64,000 bases of DNA, taken from positions 1 through 64,000 of the forward strand of contig NZ_MUXY01000003.1 in assembly GCF_002015035.1 (NCBI RefSeq), given 5' to 3'. Position numbers and translations under genes: made by a program. Below, one piece after another: positions 1-8,119 of the stretch. The notes beneath the pieces were generated by a model. The model worked only from the letters and a program-made list of their open reading frames with translations. It was not told the DNA's origin and did no database searches. Every line of letters begins with the position of its first letter. Within the stretch, counting starts at the first letter, position 1. Source of the stretch: Haemophilus parahaemolyticus (GTDB taxonomy: Bacteria > Pseudomonadota > Gammaproteobacteria > Enterobacterales > Pasteurellaceae).

Positions 1-9
1 AGATACAAG

Positions 10-67
10 GGGCAAATTATATTTGCCCTAAATATTCATGCCATATCAGGGCGAATGTAATTCGCCC
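10..67. repeat. Paired palindrome downstream of the porin
   Basis: Two hairpins lie side by side. GGGCAAAT at 10-17 pairs with ATTTGCCC at 21-28, and GGGCGAAT at 49-56 pairs with ATTCGCCC at 60-67, followed by CTACG. Similar paired hairpins with different stems recur at 9714-9773 and 47291-47361, with a single one at 36219-36243, so this is a repeat family. It may help end the porin transcript, but it lacks a clear U tract. Confidence 0.6.
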
Positions 68-107
68 CTACGTTAGAACAGCATTAACAATATCGTTTTA
101 GATAATA

Positions 108-1224
108 TTACCAATAAGCACGCGCACCGATAACGGCTACATTATCGCGAACACGGCTTGACTTGTTGCCGTTGGTGAAGTTTTTGATATGGTTGCTTTG
201 CCATTCAACGAATGCTTTTAATTTTAAGTTCATTGGTTTGAGGTAGTCACTGAATAAGTAGTATTCAGAACCAACCATAAACTGATTATTACGGCGTTTA
301 GTATCATTTTGACCAGATACCGCATTCAATTTATTTTCTTTATACGCATGCATTGTATACACGCTTAAATCGTCGGTTAATTTTTGTAATGCAACGGTAC
401 GTACTTCTTTCTCAATGCGTTTGTTACCCACATAGGTTTGATCTTTGGTTATACGACGCTCTAAATCTACACCTACAGTTGTTTTATCGTAAGTGTAAGC
501 TAAGCCTAAAGCGTATGCGTTACGGTCATAAGTTGGGCGGTTAGCTTGTTCGAAACGATCACGAGCGAAACCAATACCTGTTTTTATGCTCTGTTTGCTG
601 TCAATTTTATATTTATAGGTTACACCTACACCCCAAATATCTTTTAGCTCATTGCTTAAATCTAAACCGTTTGCACCTCGTTGGCTATGACCTGAATAGA
701 ATGCCCCTACTTTTAAGCCTTCAACACCAGAGTAAGTATATTGTATTGCGTGGCGTGCTGCATAAGGTAATAAACCATCAGAAAGGCTTAATGTATTTGC
801 TAAATCTGTTTGCTTTACTTCATCGGTAATGGTTGCCATATTACCGTAAGTTAACTCACCGAATGATTTGTGACCAAAGCCGGCATAAAGGTGGTGGTCG
901 TATAGGTGATCAAAACCGTGTTGTGATGAAGCTAAATCTTGGAAACGCCATTCCACACGCCCCAATGCATAGAAGCCTTCACCTAATTGTTGAGTTATTT
1001 TGAAGCCAAAACGTGAACCATTGTCGCGAACCGCTTGGTTTACGTGGTTGCGGGTATTGTTACCATTTACGGGTGAAGTTTTATTTGCAGTACTACGCCA
1101 TTGCAAGCGTGCAGACCCCGTGAAATCAATTTGCGTGCCTGTTTCTTCTGCTTTATAAATTAAAGCAGATACATCATTTGCTAAAAATGCACCTGCGAAA
1201 AGTGCTAATGCGGTTTTTTTTCAT
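108..1224 (-). pseudogene. OmpP2-type general porin, frameshifted in the signal-peptide region
   Basis: Outer-membrane beta-barrel porin of the Gram-negative general porin family (OmpP2/OmpC-like), for diffusion of small solutes. The mature part shows typical strand patterns (RFGFKITQQLGEGFYALGRVEWRF) and ends in an aromatic residue, here Trp (ARAYW). The open frame runs only from a TTG at 1106. The true ATG is at 1222-1224, followed by eight A (T run at 1214-1221). With seven A it would read MKKTALALFAGAFLANDVSA and continue in frame to a 371-residue protein. With eight, it stops after about 17 codons. This is a slippage-type on/off switch, a real loss, or a homopolymer sequencing error; the sequence alone cannot decide. 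Confidence 0.85.
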
Positions 1225-1446
1225 TGTAAAATCTCTCGAGTAAAAAGGTGGGGTATTTTTACTCCATATAAAAAGTGCTATCTAGTTTATTTTACAATAT
1301 GAAATAAATAAAAGTTATACAAACATAAGTGGTCAGTTTTTTATTTTTCGATATTTTATAAATGTAAAGTGTATCTCTTCGACATTCCTTATCGAGGTAA
1401 CAAATAGTTTTTAATATTTGATGTAAAAGTATTGATGGTACTGCTC

Positions 1447-1475
1447 TTGACTTACAATAGCTTCATTTATAGTAT
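1447..1475 (+). promoter_or_regulatory. Probable sigma-70 promoter of proB
   Basis: TTGACT at 1447-1452 and TAGTAT at 1470-1475 are separated by 17 bases, about 40 bases before the proB start. The rest of the 1225-1501 gap is AT-rich and holds no other gene I can see. Confidence 0.5.
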
Positions 1476-1513
1476 GAGCCAAGTCTCTGAGTCCTTTCCA
1501 AATGGAATCCACT

Positions 1514-2605
1514 ATGTCAAAAACCATCGTTATCAAATTCGGTACAAGTACCCTTACCCACGGCGGTAAAAGCCTCAGCCGTCCTTATATGTTGGAACTT
1601 GTAAAGCAGATTGCCAAGCTTCATCAACATCATCGCGTTATTGTCGTGACTTCTGGTGCAGCCGCTGCAGGGCGTGATTATTTAGGGCATCCAGAACTGC
1701 CAAAAACGCTTGCTTATAAACAGATGCTTGCTGCGGTTGGGCAAAGCCAGTTAATCCGCACTTGGGAAAATCTTTTCGATATTTATGGCATTAACATCGG
1801 GCAAATTCTCTTGACCCGTGCTGATATTGATGATCGCGAACGTTTCTTAAATGCACGCGATACACTCAATGCTTTGCTTGAACAAAAAATTATCCCTGTT
1901 ATCAATGAAAATGACACCGTGGCAACCGAAGAGTTTAAAGTAGGCGATAACGATAATTTATCTGCTTTAGTGGCAATTTTAGCTCAAGCTGATCAGCTCT
2001 ATTTATTAACCGACCAAGAAGGCTTATTTACAGCTGATCCGCGTAAAGATCCAAGTGCTACTTTACTTTCTGTGGTTGAAAAAATCACACCTGAAATTCG
2101 CCAAATTGCGGGCGGAAGCTCAACAGGGCTTGGCACTGGCGGAATGAGTACCAAAATTATTGCTGCTGATATTGCAACTCGTTCAGGCGTAGAAACCATT
2201 ATAGCCTCTGGTTCACGTGAAAATGTGCTGGTCGATTTAGCCAATGGACAAGCGATTGGTAGCAAATTTGTGGTTCAATCCGACCGCTTGGAAGGGCGTA
2301 AGCAGTGGCTTTTTGCCGCACCTCAAGTAGGAAGCATTGTAGTGGATAAAGGGGCAGAAACCGCATTATTGCAGCACAAATCGCTCTTGCCAGTTGGAAT
2401 TCTAGAAGTTAAAGGCGAGTTTGCCCGTGGCGAATTAGTGAAAGTATTTAACACCGAAGACAAACCGTTAGCACTTGGCTTGGTTCGCTACGGTGACGAG
2501 GCTTTACGCCGTATTAAAGGGCAAAAATCGGCTGGAATTGAGCATATACTTGGTTATGAATTTGGCACAGTGGCAATTCACAGCGATGAAATGGTGGTTT
2601 ATTAG
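1514..2605 (+). CDS. proB: Glutamate 5-kinase
   Basis: Phosphorylates glutamate with ATP, the first step of proline synthesis, in the cytoplasm. The N-terminal amino-acid kinase domain opens with [10 protein letters not shown] and contains the GDND and GTGGM segments of the family. The last ~90 residues form the PUA domain. The length (363 aa) is normal. An ATG lies 12 bases earlier, but the second ATG at 1514 has GGAA at a proper distance and fits the family N-terminus. It is the first gene of a tight run with a TSUP permease and nth. proC is separate at 5577 and proA is not in the window. Confidence 0.95.
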   Translation: MSKTIVIKFGTSTLTHGGKSLSRPYMLELVKQIAKLHQHHRVIVVTSGAAAAGRDYLGHPELPKTLAYKQMLAAVGQSQLIRTWENLFDIYGINIGQILLTRADIDDRERFLNARDTLNALLEQKIIPVINENDTVATEEFKVGDNDNLSALVAILAQADQLYLLTDQEGLFTADPRKDPSATLLSVVEKITPEIRQIAGGSSTGLGTGGMSTKIIAADIATRSGVETIIASGSRENVLVDLANGQAIGSKFVVQSDRLEGRKQWLFAAPQVGSIVVDKGAETALLQHKSLLPVGILEVKGEFARGELVKVFNTEDKPLALGLVRYGDEALRRIKGQKSAGIEHILGYEFGTVAIHSDEMVVY

Positions 2606-2613
2606 GAAAATGT

Positions 2614-3390
2614 ATGGAACTTGGACTTGATGTTGGACTTGATGTGATTGCAATGCTTTTTGGCGTTGCGACTGTTGCTGGTTTTATTGATGCGATTGCG
2701 GGCGGTGGAGGGTTATTAACCATTCCCGCCTTGCTTTCAACAGGCTTGCCGCCTGCCGTAGCTTTAGGTACGAATAAATTGCAAGCTTGCGGAGGTTCAT
2801 TCTCAGCTTCGCTCTATTTTGTTCGCAAAAAAGCGGTCGATTTAAAACAGGTTGCACTGCTGATTTTACTGACATTTATCGGTGCCGCTCTTGGTACGAT
2901 TGTGGTACAAAATATTGATGTGAATGCATTGAAAATCGGCTTACCTTTTCTAATTTTTGCTATCGGCATCTATTTTTTATTTAGCCCAAACATTGGCGAT
3001 CAAGATCGCAAACAACGCATCAGCTACCTGCTGTTCGGCTTTACGGCAGGAATGGGATTAGGCTTTTACGATGGTGTTTTCGGACCTGCAGTCGGCTCAT
3101 TTTACACACTCGCTTTCGTGCTTTTACTTGGTTTTAATCTCACCAAAGCGGTTGCTCACGCTAAAGTATTGAACTTTACCTCTAACTTCGCATCGCTACT
3201 TTTCTTCATTTTTGGCGGTGCCGTCGTGTGGGAAATTGGCTTTATTATGCTTATTGGGCAATTTATCGGAGCAACATTGGGAGCGAGAATGGTGGTAACT
3301 AAAGGCAAAAAACTAATTCGCCCAATGTTAGTGACAATTTCGTTTATAATGGTCGCCAAAATGCTCTATGAACAAGGATTTTTTGGATAA
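2614..3390 (+). CDS. yfcA: TSUP (TauE/SafE) family membrane permease, YfcA-like
   Basis: Inner-membrane protein of the sulfite/sulfonate exporter-like TSUP family. It is 258 aa with about eight hydrophobic segments and the family's glycine-rich start (FIDAIAGGGGLLTIPAL, near residue 30) and second repeat (GFYDGVFGPAVGSF). The substrate cannot be read from sequence; sulfur or organic anions are typical. It starts 8 bases after proB behind AGGAAAA, and its stop overlaps the nth start (TAATG). The three genes are therefore probably cotranscribed, though no functional link is obvious. Confidence 0.88.
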   Translation: MELGLDVGLDVIAMLFGVATVAGFIDAIAGGGGLLTIPALLSTGLPPAVALGTNKLQACGGSFSASLYFVRKKAVDLKQVALLILLTFIGAALGTIVVQNIDVNALKIGLPFLIFAIGIYFLFSPNIGDQDRKQRISYLLFGFTAGMGLGFYDGVFGPAVGSFYTLAFVLLLGFNLTKAVAHAKVLNFTSNFASLLFFIFGGAVVWEIGFIMLIGQFIGATLGARMVVTKGKKLIRPMLVTISFIMVAKMLYEQGFFG

Positions 3391-4025
3391 TGAACCAAGC
3401 AAAACGTATTGAAATTTTAACAAGATTGCGGAATGAAAACCCGCATCCTACCACTGAATTAAATTATTCCTCACCTTTTGAATTGTTGATCGCAGTCATT
3501 CTTTCTGCCCAAGCGACAGACAAAGGCGTGAACAAAGCAACAGATAAACTTTTCCCCGTTGCTAATACGCCTGAAGCAATTTTAGCTTTAGGCGTAGAGG
3601 GTTTAAAAGAGTACATCAAAACCATTGGGCTTTTTAATAGTAAGGCGGAAAATATCATCAAAACGTGCCGTGATTTGATTGAAAAACACAACGGCATTGT
3701 GCCCGAAGATCGTGATGCGTTAGAAGCCCTTGCGGGTGTTGGGCGAAAAACCGCTAACGTGGTGTTGAATACCGCATTTGGTCATCCAACCATTGCCGTT
3801 GATACGCATATTTTCCGTGTTTCGAACCGCACAGGTTTTGCTCCTGGGAAGAACGTGGTTGAGGTGGAGAAGAAACTACTGAAAGTTGTACCTGCTGAGT
3901 TTAAAGTTGATGTGCACCATTGGTTGATTTTGCACGGTCGCTACACCTGCATCGCCCGCAAACCCCGTTGTGGCTCGTGCATTATTGAAGATTTGTGTGA
4001 GTATAAAGAGAAGACGGATATTTAA
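3390..4025 (+). CDS. nth: Endonuclease III
   Basis: Base-excision-repair glycosylase/AP lyase for oxidised pyrimidines. It has a helix-hairpin-helix (ALAGVGRKTANVV) with catalytic Lys120 and Asp138, and a [4Fe-4S] cluster at Cys187, Cys194, Cys197 and Cys203. The length (211 aa) and these positions match E. coli Nth. It is translationally coupled to yfcA. In many gamma-proteobacteria nth closes the rnf operon; here rnf lies 17 kb away and is followed by lpxM, so this linkage has been broken. Confidence 0.97.
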   Translation: MNQAKRIEILTRLRNENPHPTTELNYSSPFELLIAVILSAQATDKGVNKATDKLFPVANTPEAILALGVEGLKEYIKTIGLFNSKAENIIKTCRDLIEKHNGIVPEDRDALEALAGVGRKTANVVLNTAFGHPTIAVDTHIFRVSNRTGFAPGKNVVEVEKKLLKVVPAEFKVDVHHWLILHGRYTCIARKPRCGSCIIEDLCEYKEKTDI

Positions 4026-4100
4026 TAAATATCCTCATTTTAGATCTTTGTTTGAAGTTTCAAGATAAGCTTTTTTGAAATATCTAATCCCTATTGACTA

Positions 4101-4138
4101 AAAAATTAAAGGGCTGAATATTTGATATTCACCCCTTT
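4101..4138 (-). terminator. Rho-independent terminator of the ydcH-like gene
   Basis: A 14-base stem (4108-4121 with 4125-4138, one mismatch) and a 3-base loop are followed on the minus strand by TTAATTTTTT. It lies just past the stop of the small minus-strand gene. Confidence 0.75.
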
Positions 4139-4156
4139 CAACGTTCAATTAACAAC

Positions 4157-4375
4157 CTATTTCGCAGAATATTTTCTTAAAATCGCATAAAGTTCATCTT
4201 TAATTTTCAATTTTTCTTTTTTAAGCGTTTCAACTTCCTGTTGAGTGGCGAATTCAATATTCGCTTCTTGATTTTTAATTTTTTGATCGATTTCATTATG
4301 CTTATCAAATAAACGAGCGAAATGGGCATCTTCGTTTTTCAATTTAGTAATCAAATCACGATATTCCGGAAACAT
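4157..4375 (-). CDS. YdcH family (DUF465) small protein
   Basis: A 72-residue, highly charged, all-helical protein starting MFPEYRDLITKLKNEDAHF, the recognisable YdcH/DUF465 N-terminus. It probably forms a short coiled-coil hairpin (residues 8-68, rich in K, E and L heptads). The cytoplasmic function is unknown in the family. It is a single gene with its own terminator, divergent from the 4557 gene, with which it shares a 180-base promoter region containing a CRP-like site. Confidence 0.88.
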   Translation of the reverse strand: MFPEYRDLITKLKNEDAHFARLFDKHNEIDQKIKNQEANIEFATQQEVETLKKEKLKIKDELYAILRKYSAK

Positions 4376-4460
4376 AGTAAACTCCTTAAATTAGATTATT
4401 AATAGATTTAATTTCATCCTACTCCTTTTGATTTAATTTTGTAGTGAAATCTCACAAATT

Positions 4461-4476
4461 TTTGAACTAGATCACA
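4461..4476. promoter_or_regulatory. Probable CRP-binding site
   Basis: TTTGA-N6-TCACA differs in one base from the CRP consensus TGTGA-N6-TCACA, with A/T flanks on both sides. It lies between the divergent ydcH-like and chalcone-isomerase-like genes, about 80 bases from each start. cyaA is in this window, so the cAMP signal exists in the organism. Confidence 0.5.
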
Positions 4477-4556
4477 AAATTTTTACCCACTTCTACTACG
4501 ACAAGCGGAAAATTTAACGGTATAATGTAAACTCAACTATTCAAGAGGCAACAAGA

Positions 4557-5492
4557 ATGCGCTACAAAGCTCTCTTTACTTTGTTATTTACCCTATTAAG
4601 TGGCAATGCTCTGTCTGATTGGAAGAAAATCAATGATTTAGATTACACATGGGGGCCCTTTAAAATTTACAACATATCTCTTTTCACTGAAACGGGCGAA
4701 TATCAACCCAATATTCGTCCACTTATGGTGAGCCTAAAATATGATAAGCCTGTGGATGGACGTGATTTTGCTATTTCTATCGCACGTTCTTGGGCACATT
4801 TAGAAATAAAATTTCCCAATCAAGAGGCAATAATCGACCGCTTGCGTAGAACTTTGCCCGATTTAAAACCAGGCGATATACTCTATTATGTTGCGTTGAC
4901 TGATCGTGGTTATTTTATCGTTAATAATCAAGTTATTGCAGATGAATTTGACAAAGCTACCAATGATGCCATTTTAGCTATTTGGCTTGATCCAAAAGTG
5001 GAGCTTAGCCGCAAATTGATTGTGAAGAAAACCAATGGTTCTCAGAATATTCATATTGCTGAGAACGCTCCTGAAGATTCGGATGAAATCAATGTCGTTT
5101 CACCATTGCTGGAAGAAAAAAATAGCAAGTCAAATCCTGAGCTTTCAGATAAAACTGCCACAACGGAACAAGTGGTCGATCTTGAGTCAGAAAATGCACA
5201 TGAAAAAGTGAAAATGCACAAACAACCAGTTGTTGGCATGCCTGATAAAGCCATTATTGAGCCAATGAAAGTGGAGCCAACGCCTGAAACTAAAACTGCA
5301 CAAGCGGTTGAAAATGTAGCTGAAGTAACGACTGAAAAGGCAGAAAAGCAGCCAGCTCAAGATACATCTAAAGCTCAGCAAGAAGAACCGAAAACAGAAC
5401 CGAAATCGGAAAATAAGGTTGATCCTGAAAACCCAGAAATCGACATCCGTCCGATTGAAGATCCTATGCCTGAGAATATCAGAGCAAGTTAA
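4557..5492 (+). CDS. Secreted chalcone-isomerase-like protein with acidic repetitive tail
   Basis: A signal peptide (residues 1-20, ending GNALS) precedes a domain of about 160 residues that resembles the bacterial chalcone-isomerase-like family. The similarity lies in a WGPFKIYNISLF start, a SLKYDKPVDGRDF segment, and a C-terminal PGDILYY..GYFIVNNQ..AIWLDP pattern. In bacteria this family is periplasmic and of unknown role; plant-type catalysis should not be assumed. Residues ~170-311 are low-complexity, rich in Glu, Lys, Pro and Thr, and probably disordered. An uptake sequence (5300-5308) lies in the tail. It is monocistronic, with a CRP-like site upstream and a terminator downstream. The family call is by eye. 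Confidence 0.6.
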   Translation: MRYKALFTLLFTLLSGNALSDWKKINDLDYTWGPFKIYNISLFTETGEYQPNIRPLMVSLKYDKPVDGRDFAISIARSWAHLEIKFPNQEAIIDRLRRTLPDLKPGDILYYVALTDRGYFIVNNQVIADEFDKATNDAILAIWLDPKVELSRKLIVKKTNGSQNIHIAENAPEDSDEINVVSPLLEEKNSKSNPELSDKTATTEQVVDLESENAHEKVKMHKQPVVGMPDKAIIEPMKVEPTPETKTAQAVENVAEVTTEKAEKQPAQDTSKAQQEEPKTEPKSENKVDPENPEIDIRPIEDPMPENIRAS

Positions 5493-5499
5493 ATATTAT

Positions 5500-5527
5500 G
5501 CCGACTGAATGGTCGGCTATTTTTTAT
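5500..5527 (+). terminator. Rho-independent terminator
   Basis: GCCGAC (5500-5505) pairs with GTCGGC (5512-5517) across a six-base loop, followed by TATTTTTTA. It ends the chalcone-isomerase-like gene. Confidence 0.85.
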
Positions 5528-5576
5528 CTACTATTTCTCCCTTGTAGGAAAGAAAAATAATAAAAGAGACACTAAA

Positions 5577-6395
5577 ATGCAATATCCAAAACTTACCTTC
5601 ATCGGCACAGGCAATATGGCTTGGGCAATCATTCAAGGCTTATTAAAAAGCGGTTATCCTGTAAGCCAAATTATTGCTTGCAACAAAAGCAACCAAACCC
5701 GTCGCAATGAATTACAAGCGGTGGGAATTGCAACACAATTTACCAATCGTGAAGCAGTTGAGCAGGCTGAGGTTGTCGTCCTAGCTGTGAAGCCACAAAT
5801 GATGGCAGAAGTTTGTACTGAATTTGTAGATATTGATTTCTCACAAAAAATCGTTATTTCGGTGGCAGCTGGCATTTCCATCGCTCGTCTTGAACAACTT
5901 TTACCGACCGCTAAAAACATCGTTCGCACTATGCCAAATACGCCTGCGTTAATTGGCGAAGGTTTAACGGGCTTATTTGCAAAATCGTCAGTGAATCCGA
6001 CCGCTTGTCAATTGGCGGAGATGCTGATGTCTGCCATTGGGCAATGTCATTGGGTGGATGAAGAGCATAAAATCAATCAGATTATCGCTCTTACAGGTTC
6101 AAGCCCCGCTTACTTTTTCCGCTTTATGGAAGCGATGCAACACTCCGCGGAAAAAATGGGTTTTTCTACGGAAGATGCTCGCTTTTTAGTACAACAAGCC
6201 GCTCTTGGCTCGGCGAAATTAGTGCAAGCCAATCCCGATATTCCACTTTCACAGCTACGTGAAAATGTGACTTCAAAAGGTGGTACAACTGCAAAAGCGT
6301 TGGAAATTTTCGAGCAACAACATTTGGCGGAAACTGTTGAGCAAGCAATGCAAGCCGCTATTTCACGAGCTAACGAAATGGAGCAATCGTTATGA
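5577..6395 (+). CDS. proC: Pyrroline-5-carboxylate reductase
   Basis: Final step of proline synthesis, NAD(P)H-dependent reduction of pyrroline-5-carboxylate. The N-terminal Rossmann motif FIGTGNMAWAII lies near residues 9-20. The signature region near residues 215-240 reads LRENVTSKGGTTAKALE. The length (272 aa) is normal. The downstream MFS gene overlaps by 4 bases (ATGA), so the two are coupled. Confidence 0.96.
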   Translation: MQYPKLTFIGTGNMAWAIIQGLLKSGYPVSQIIACNKSNQTRRNELQAVGIATQFTNREAVEQAEVVVLAVKPQMMAEVCTEFVDIDFSQKIVISVAAGISIARLEQLLPTAKNIVRTMPNTPALIGEGLTGLFAKSSVNPTACQLAEMLMSAIGQCHWVDEEHKINQIIALTGSSPAYFFRFMEAMQHSAEKMGFSTEDARFLVQQAALGSAKLVQANPDIPLSQLRENVTSKGGTTAKALEIFEQQHLAETVEQAMQAAISRANEMEQSL

Positions 6396-7549
6396 TCACA
6401 CTTTCCCCATTTAAATGGGCATCTTTTAACTTTTTCGGCTTTTTTTGTGCTTATGGCGTAATGTTGCCATTCCTACCAGTTTGGCTCAAACATTACGGAT
6501 ACAGTGCAGAAATGATCGGTTTAATCGCCTCTGTGGGTTATATTTTCCGATTTCTAGGGGGTTTACTCGCCTCACAACGGGTAAAACATGTCGATCATCT
6601 CATTCCAACCGCTCGCGGTTTAACTTGGCTGAATCTTGCTGTCATTCCGTTCATTTTCCTCTTTGCGGATAATATTTGGGTACTTTTCCCGTTGTTAATG
6701 CTGTTTCACATATTCAACGCTGGGGCTATGCCAATCGCAGACAGTATCGCGTCCATCTGGCAGCAACAGGTGGGATTAGATTATGGTAAGTCTCGCTTGT
6801 TTGGTTCAATCGCCTTTGTGGTGGGCTCACTGAGTTGCGGTTATCTTGTCGGCTTTTTAGGCGCAGAATCAGTGCTCTTTATTTTCATGGGGTTTATGTT
6901 ATTGCTCGCTTTCGGACAATCATTCAAGCCTTCAATTGCGTTACAACAAAACAGCGAACATCACGCAACAAATTCGCCAAGTTCTTGGGAAATTTTCAAA
7001 GAACCGACCGCTTGCCGAATGCTAATAACCGTTTCGCTCATTTTAGGCTCGCACGCTGCCTACTACACTTACAGCACGCTCTATTGGTCGTCGCTTGGTA
7101 TTTCAACAGAGATGATCAGCCTGCTTTGGGGTATTGCAGTGGTAGCGGAAATCTGTATGTTCTTTCTTGCTAAACGTTTTTTAGGCAAGGTTAAAATCCA
7201 CTATTTGATGATGGTTGCCGCAGCGGTAACCATTTCCCGTTGGATTTTACTGGCTAACATTACTAATCCAACATTGTTTATTTTTGAACAATGTTTGCAT
7301 TCATTTAGTTTTGCCATGACGCATTTTGCGATGATTCGCTATATTTCTAGCCAAAAAGTAGAAAAAATCGCTAAACTGCAAGGGCTCTATTTTGGCTTAT
7401 CGAACTGTGCCATTGTTGCGGTTTTTACTTTTATTTCAGGCTTACTCTATCAATATAACCCAAGCTATATGTTTATTTTGATGGCAATTTTTGTTGTGCC
7501 AGCCTTTTTCCTTGTGCCAAAAAAATTTCCAAGCCTACTCGCTCATTAG
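6392..7549 (+). CDS. MFS transporter of the HcaT (phenylpropionate permease-like) family
   Basis: A 12-helix inner-membrane transporter of 385 aa. It starts with the family's typical PFKWASFNFFGFFCAYGVMLPFLPVWL and has a long charged loop after helix 6 (residues ~180-200). E. coli HcaT is annotated for 3-phenylpropionate; I see no aromatic-degradation genes nearby, so the substrate is unknown. It is translationally coupled to proC and converges with the amidotransferase gene, overlapping its end by 15 bases. Confidence 0.82.
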   Translation: MITLSPFKWASFNFFGFFCAYGVMLPFLPVWLKHYGYSAEMIGLIASVGYIFRFLGGLLASQRVKHVDHLIPTARGLTWLNLAVIPFIFLFADNIWVLFPLLMLFHIFNAGAMPIADSIASIWQQQVGLDYGKSRLFGSIAFVVGSLSCGYLVGFLGAESVLFIFMGFMLLLAFGQSFKPSIALQQNSEHHATNSPSSWEIFKEPTACRMLITVSLILGSHAAYYTYSTLYWSSLGISTEMISLLWGIAVVAEICMFFLAKRFLGKVKIHYLMMVAAAVTISRWILLANITNPTLFIFEQCLHSFSFAMTHFAMIRYISSQKVEKIAKLQGLYFGLSNCAIVAVFTFISGLLYQYNPSYMFILMAIFVVPAFFLVPKKFPSLLAH

Positions 7550-8119
7550 CCAATTGGATAACATTTCCCGACCATATTCGGTAATAAAAGATTCGGGGTG
7601 AAACTGTACCCCGTAAATTGGCAGATTAGCATGTTTGAACGCCATTAACACCGCTTGATCGCAAATTGAGGTTGCAACAAGCGGTGTTTTTTCAAGAGAA
7701 TTTTGCGAAATTGCCCATGAATGATAAAGCCCAATGTTGAAACTTTCAGGCAAACCATCAAACAGCGGATTCTCTTCAAGCTGGCTTAATGGGCGTTGTT
7801 GCCCGTGCCGAACTTCTGCAAGGTTATATAGCTCCCCACCAAAAAATTCTGCAATGGTTTGATGCCCCAAACAGACACCCAAAATAGATTTATGCTGAGA
7901 ATAACGCTCTAACATCGCAAAATTATTTGGATAAGCTCTTGGGACATCAGGCCCTGGCGAAATCAGAATATGGCTAAAATTTTCCACTTCATCCAAATCC
8001 AATTCCTCACTAAAGATAATCTGCATTGGAATGTTGAGTTCACGACAAATCGGACGGAGGAGATCCACCAAATTAAAGGTAAAAGAATCGTGGTTGTCGA
8101 TGATAAGTAATTTTTTCAT
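7535..8119 (-). CDS. Class I glutamine amidotransferase, PabA/TrpG type
   Basis: Releases ammonia from glutamine for aminodeoxychorismate or anthranilate synthase. It has the complete triad: Cys83 in GVCLGHQ, His174 and Glu176 in FHPES. At 194 aa it is a stand-alone subunit. No PabB or TrpE partner is in the window, so PabA and TrpG cannot be separated; with no trp genes nearby, PabA is likelier. Its start overlaps the rmuC stop by 4 bases (ATGA), so it depends on rmuC transcription, an unusual pairing. Confidence 0.85.
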   Translation of the reverse strand: MKKLLIIDNHDSFTFNLVDLLRPICRELNIPMQIIFSEELDLDEVENFSHILISPGPDVPRAYPNNFAMLERYSQHKSILGVCLGHQTIAEFFGGELYNLAEVRHGQQRPLSQLEENPLFDGLPESFNIGLYHSWAISQNSLEKTPLVATSICDQAVLMAFKHANLPIYGVQFHPESFITEYGREMLSNWLMSE

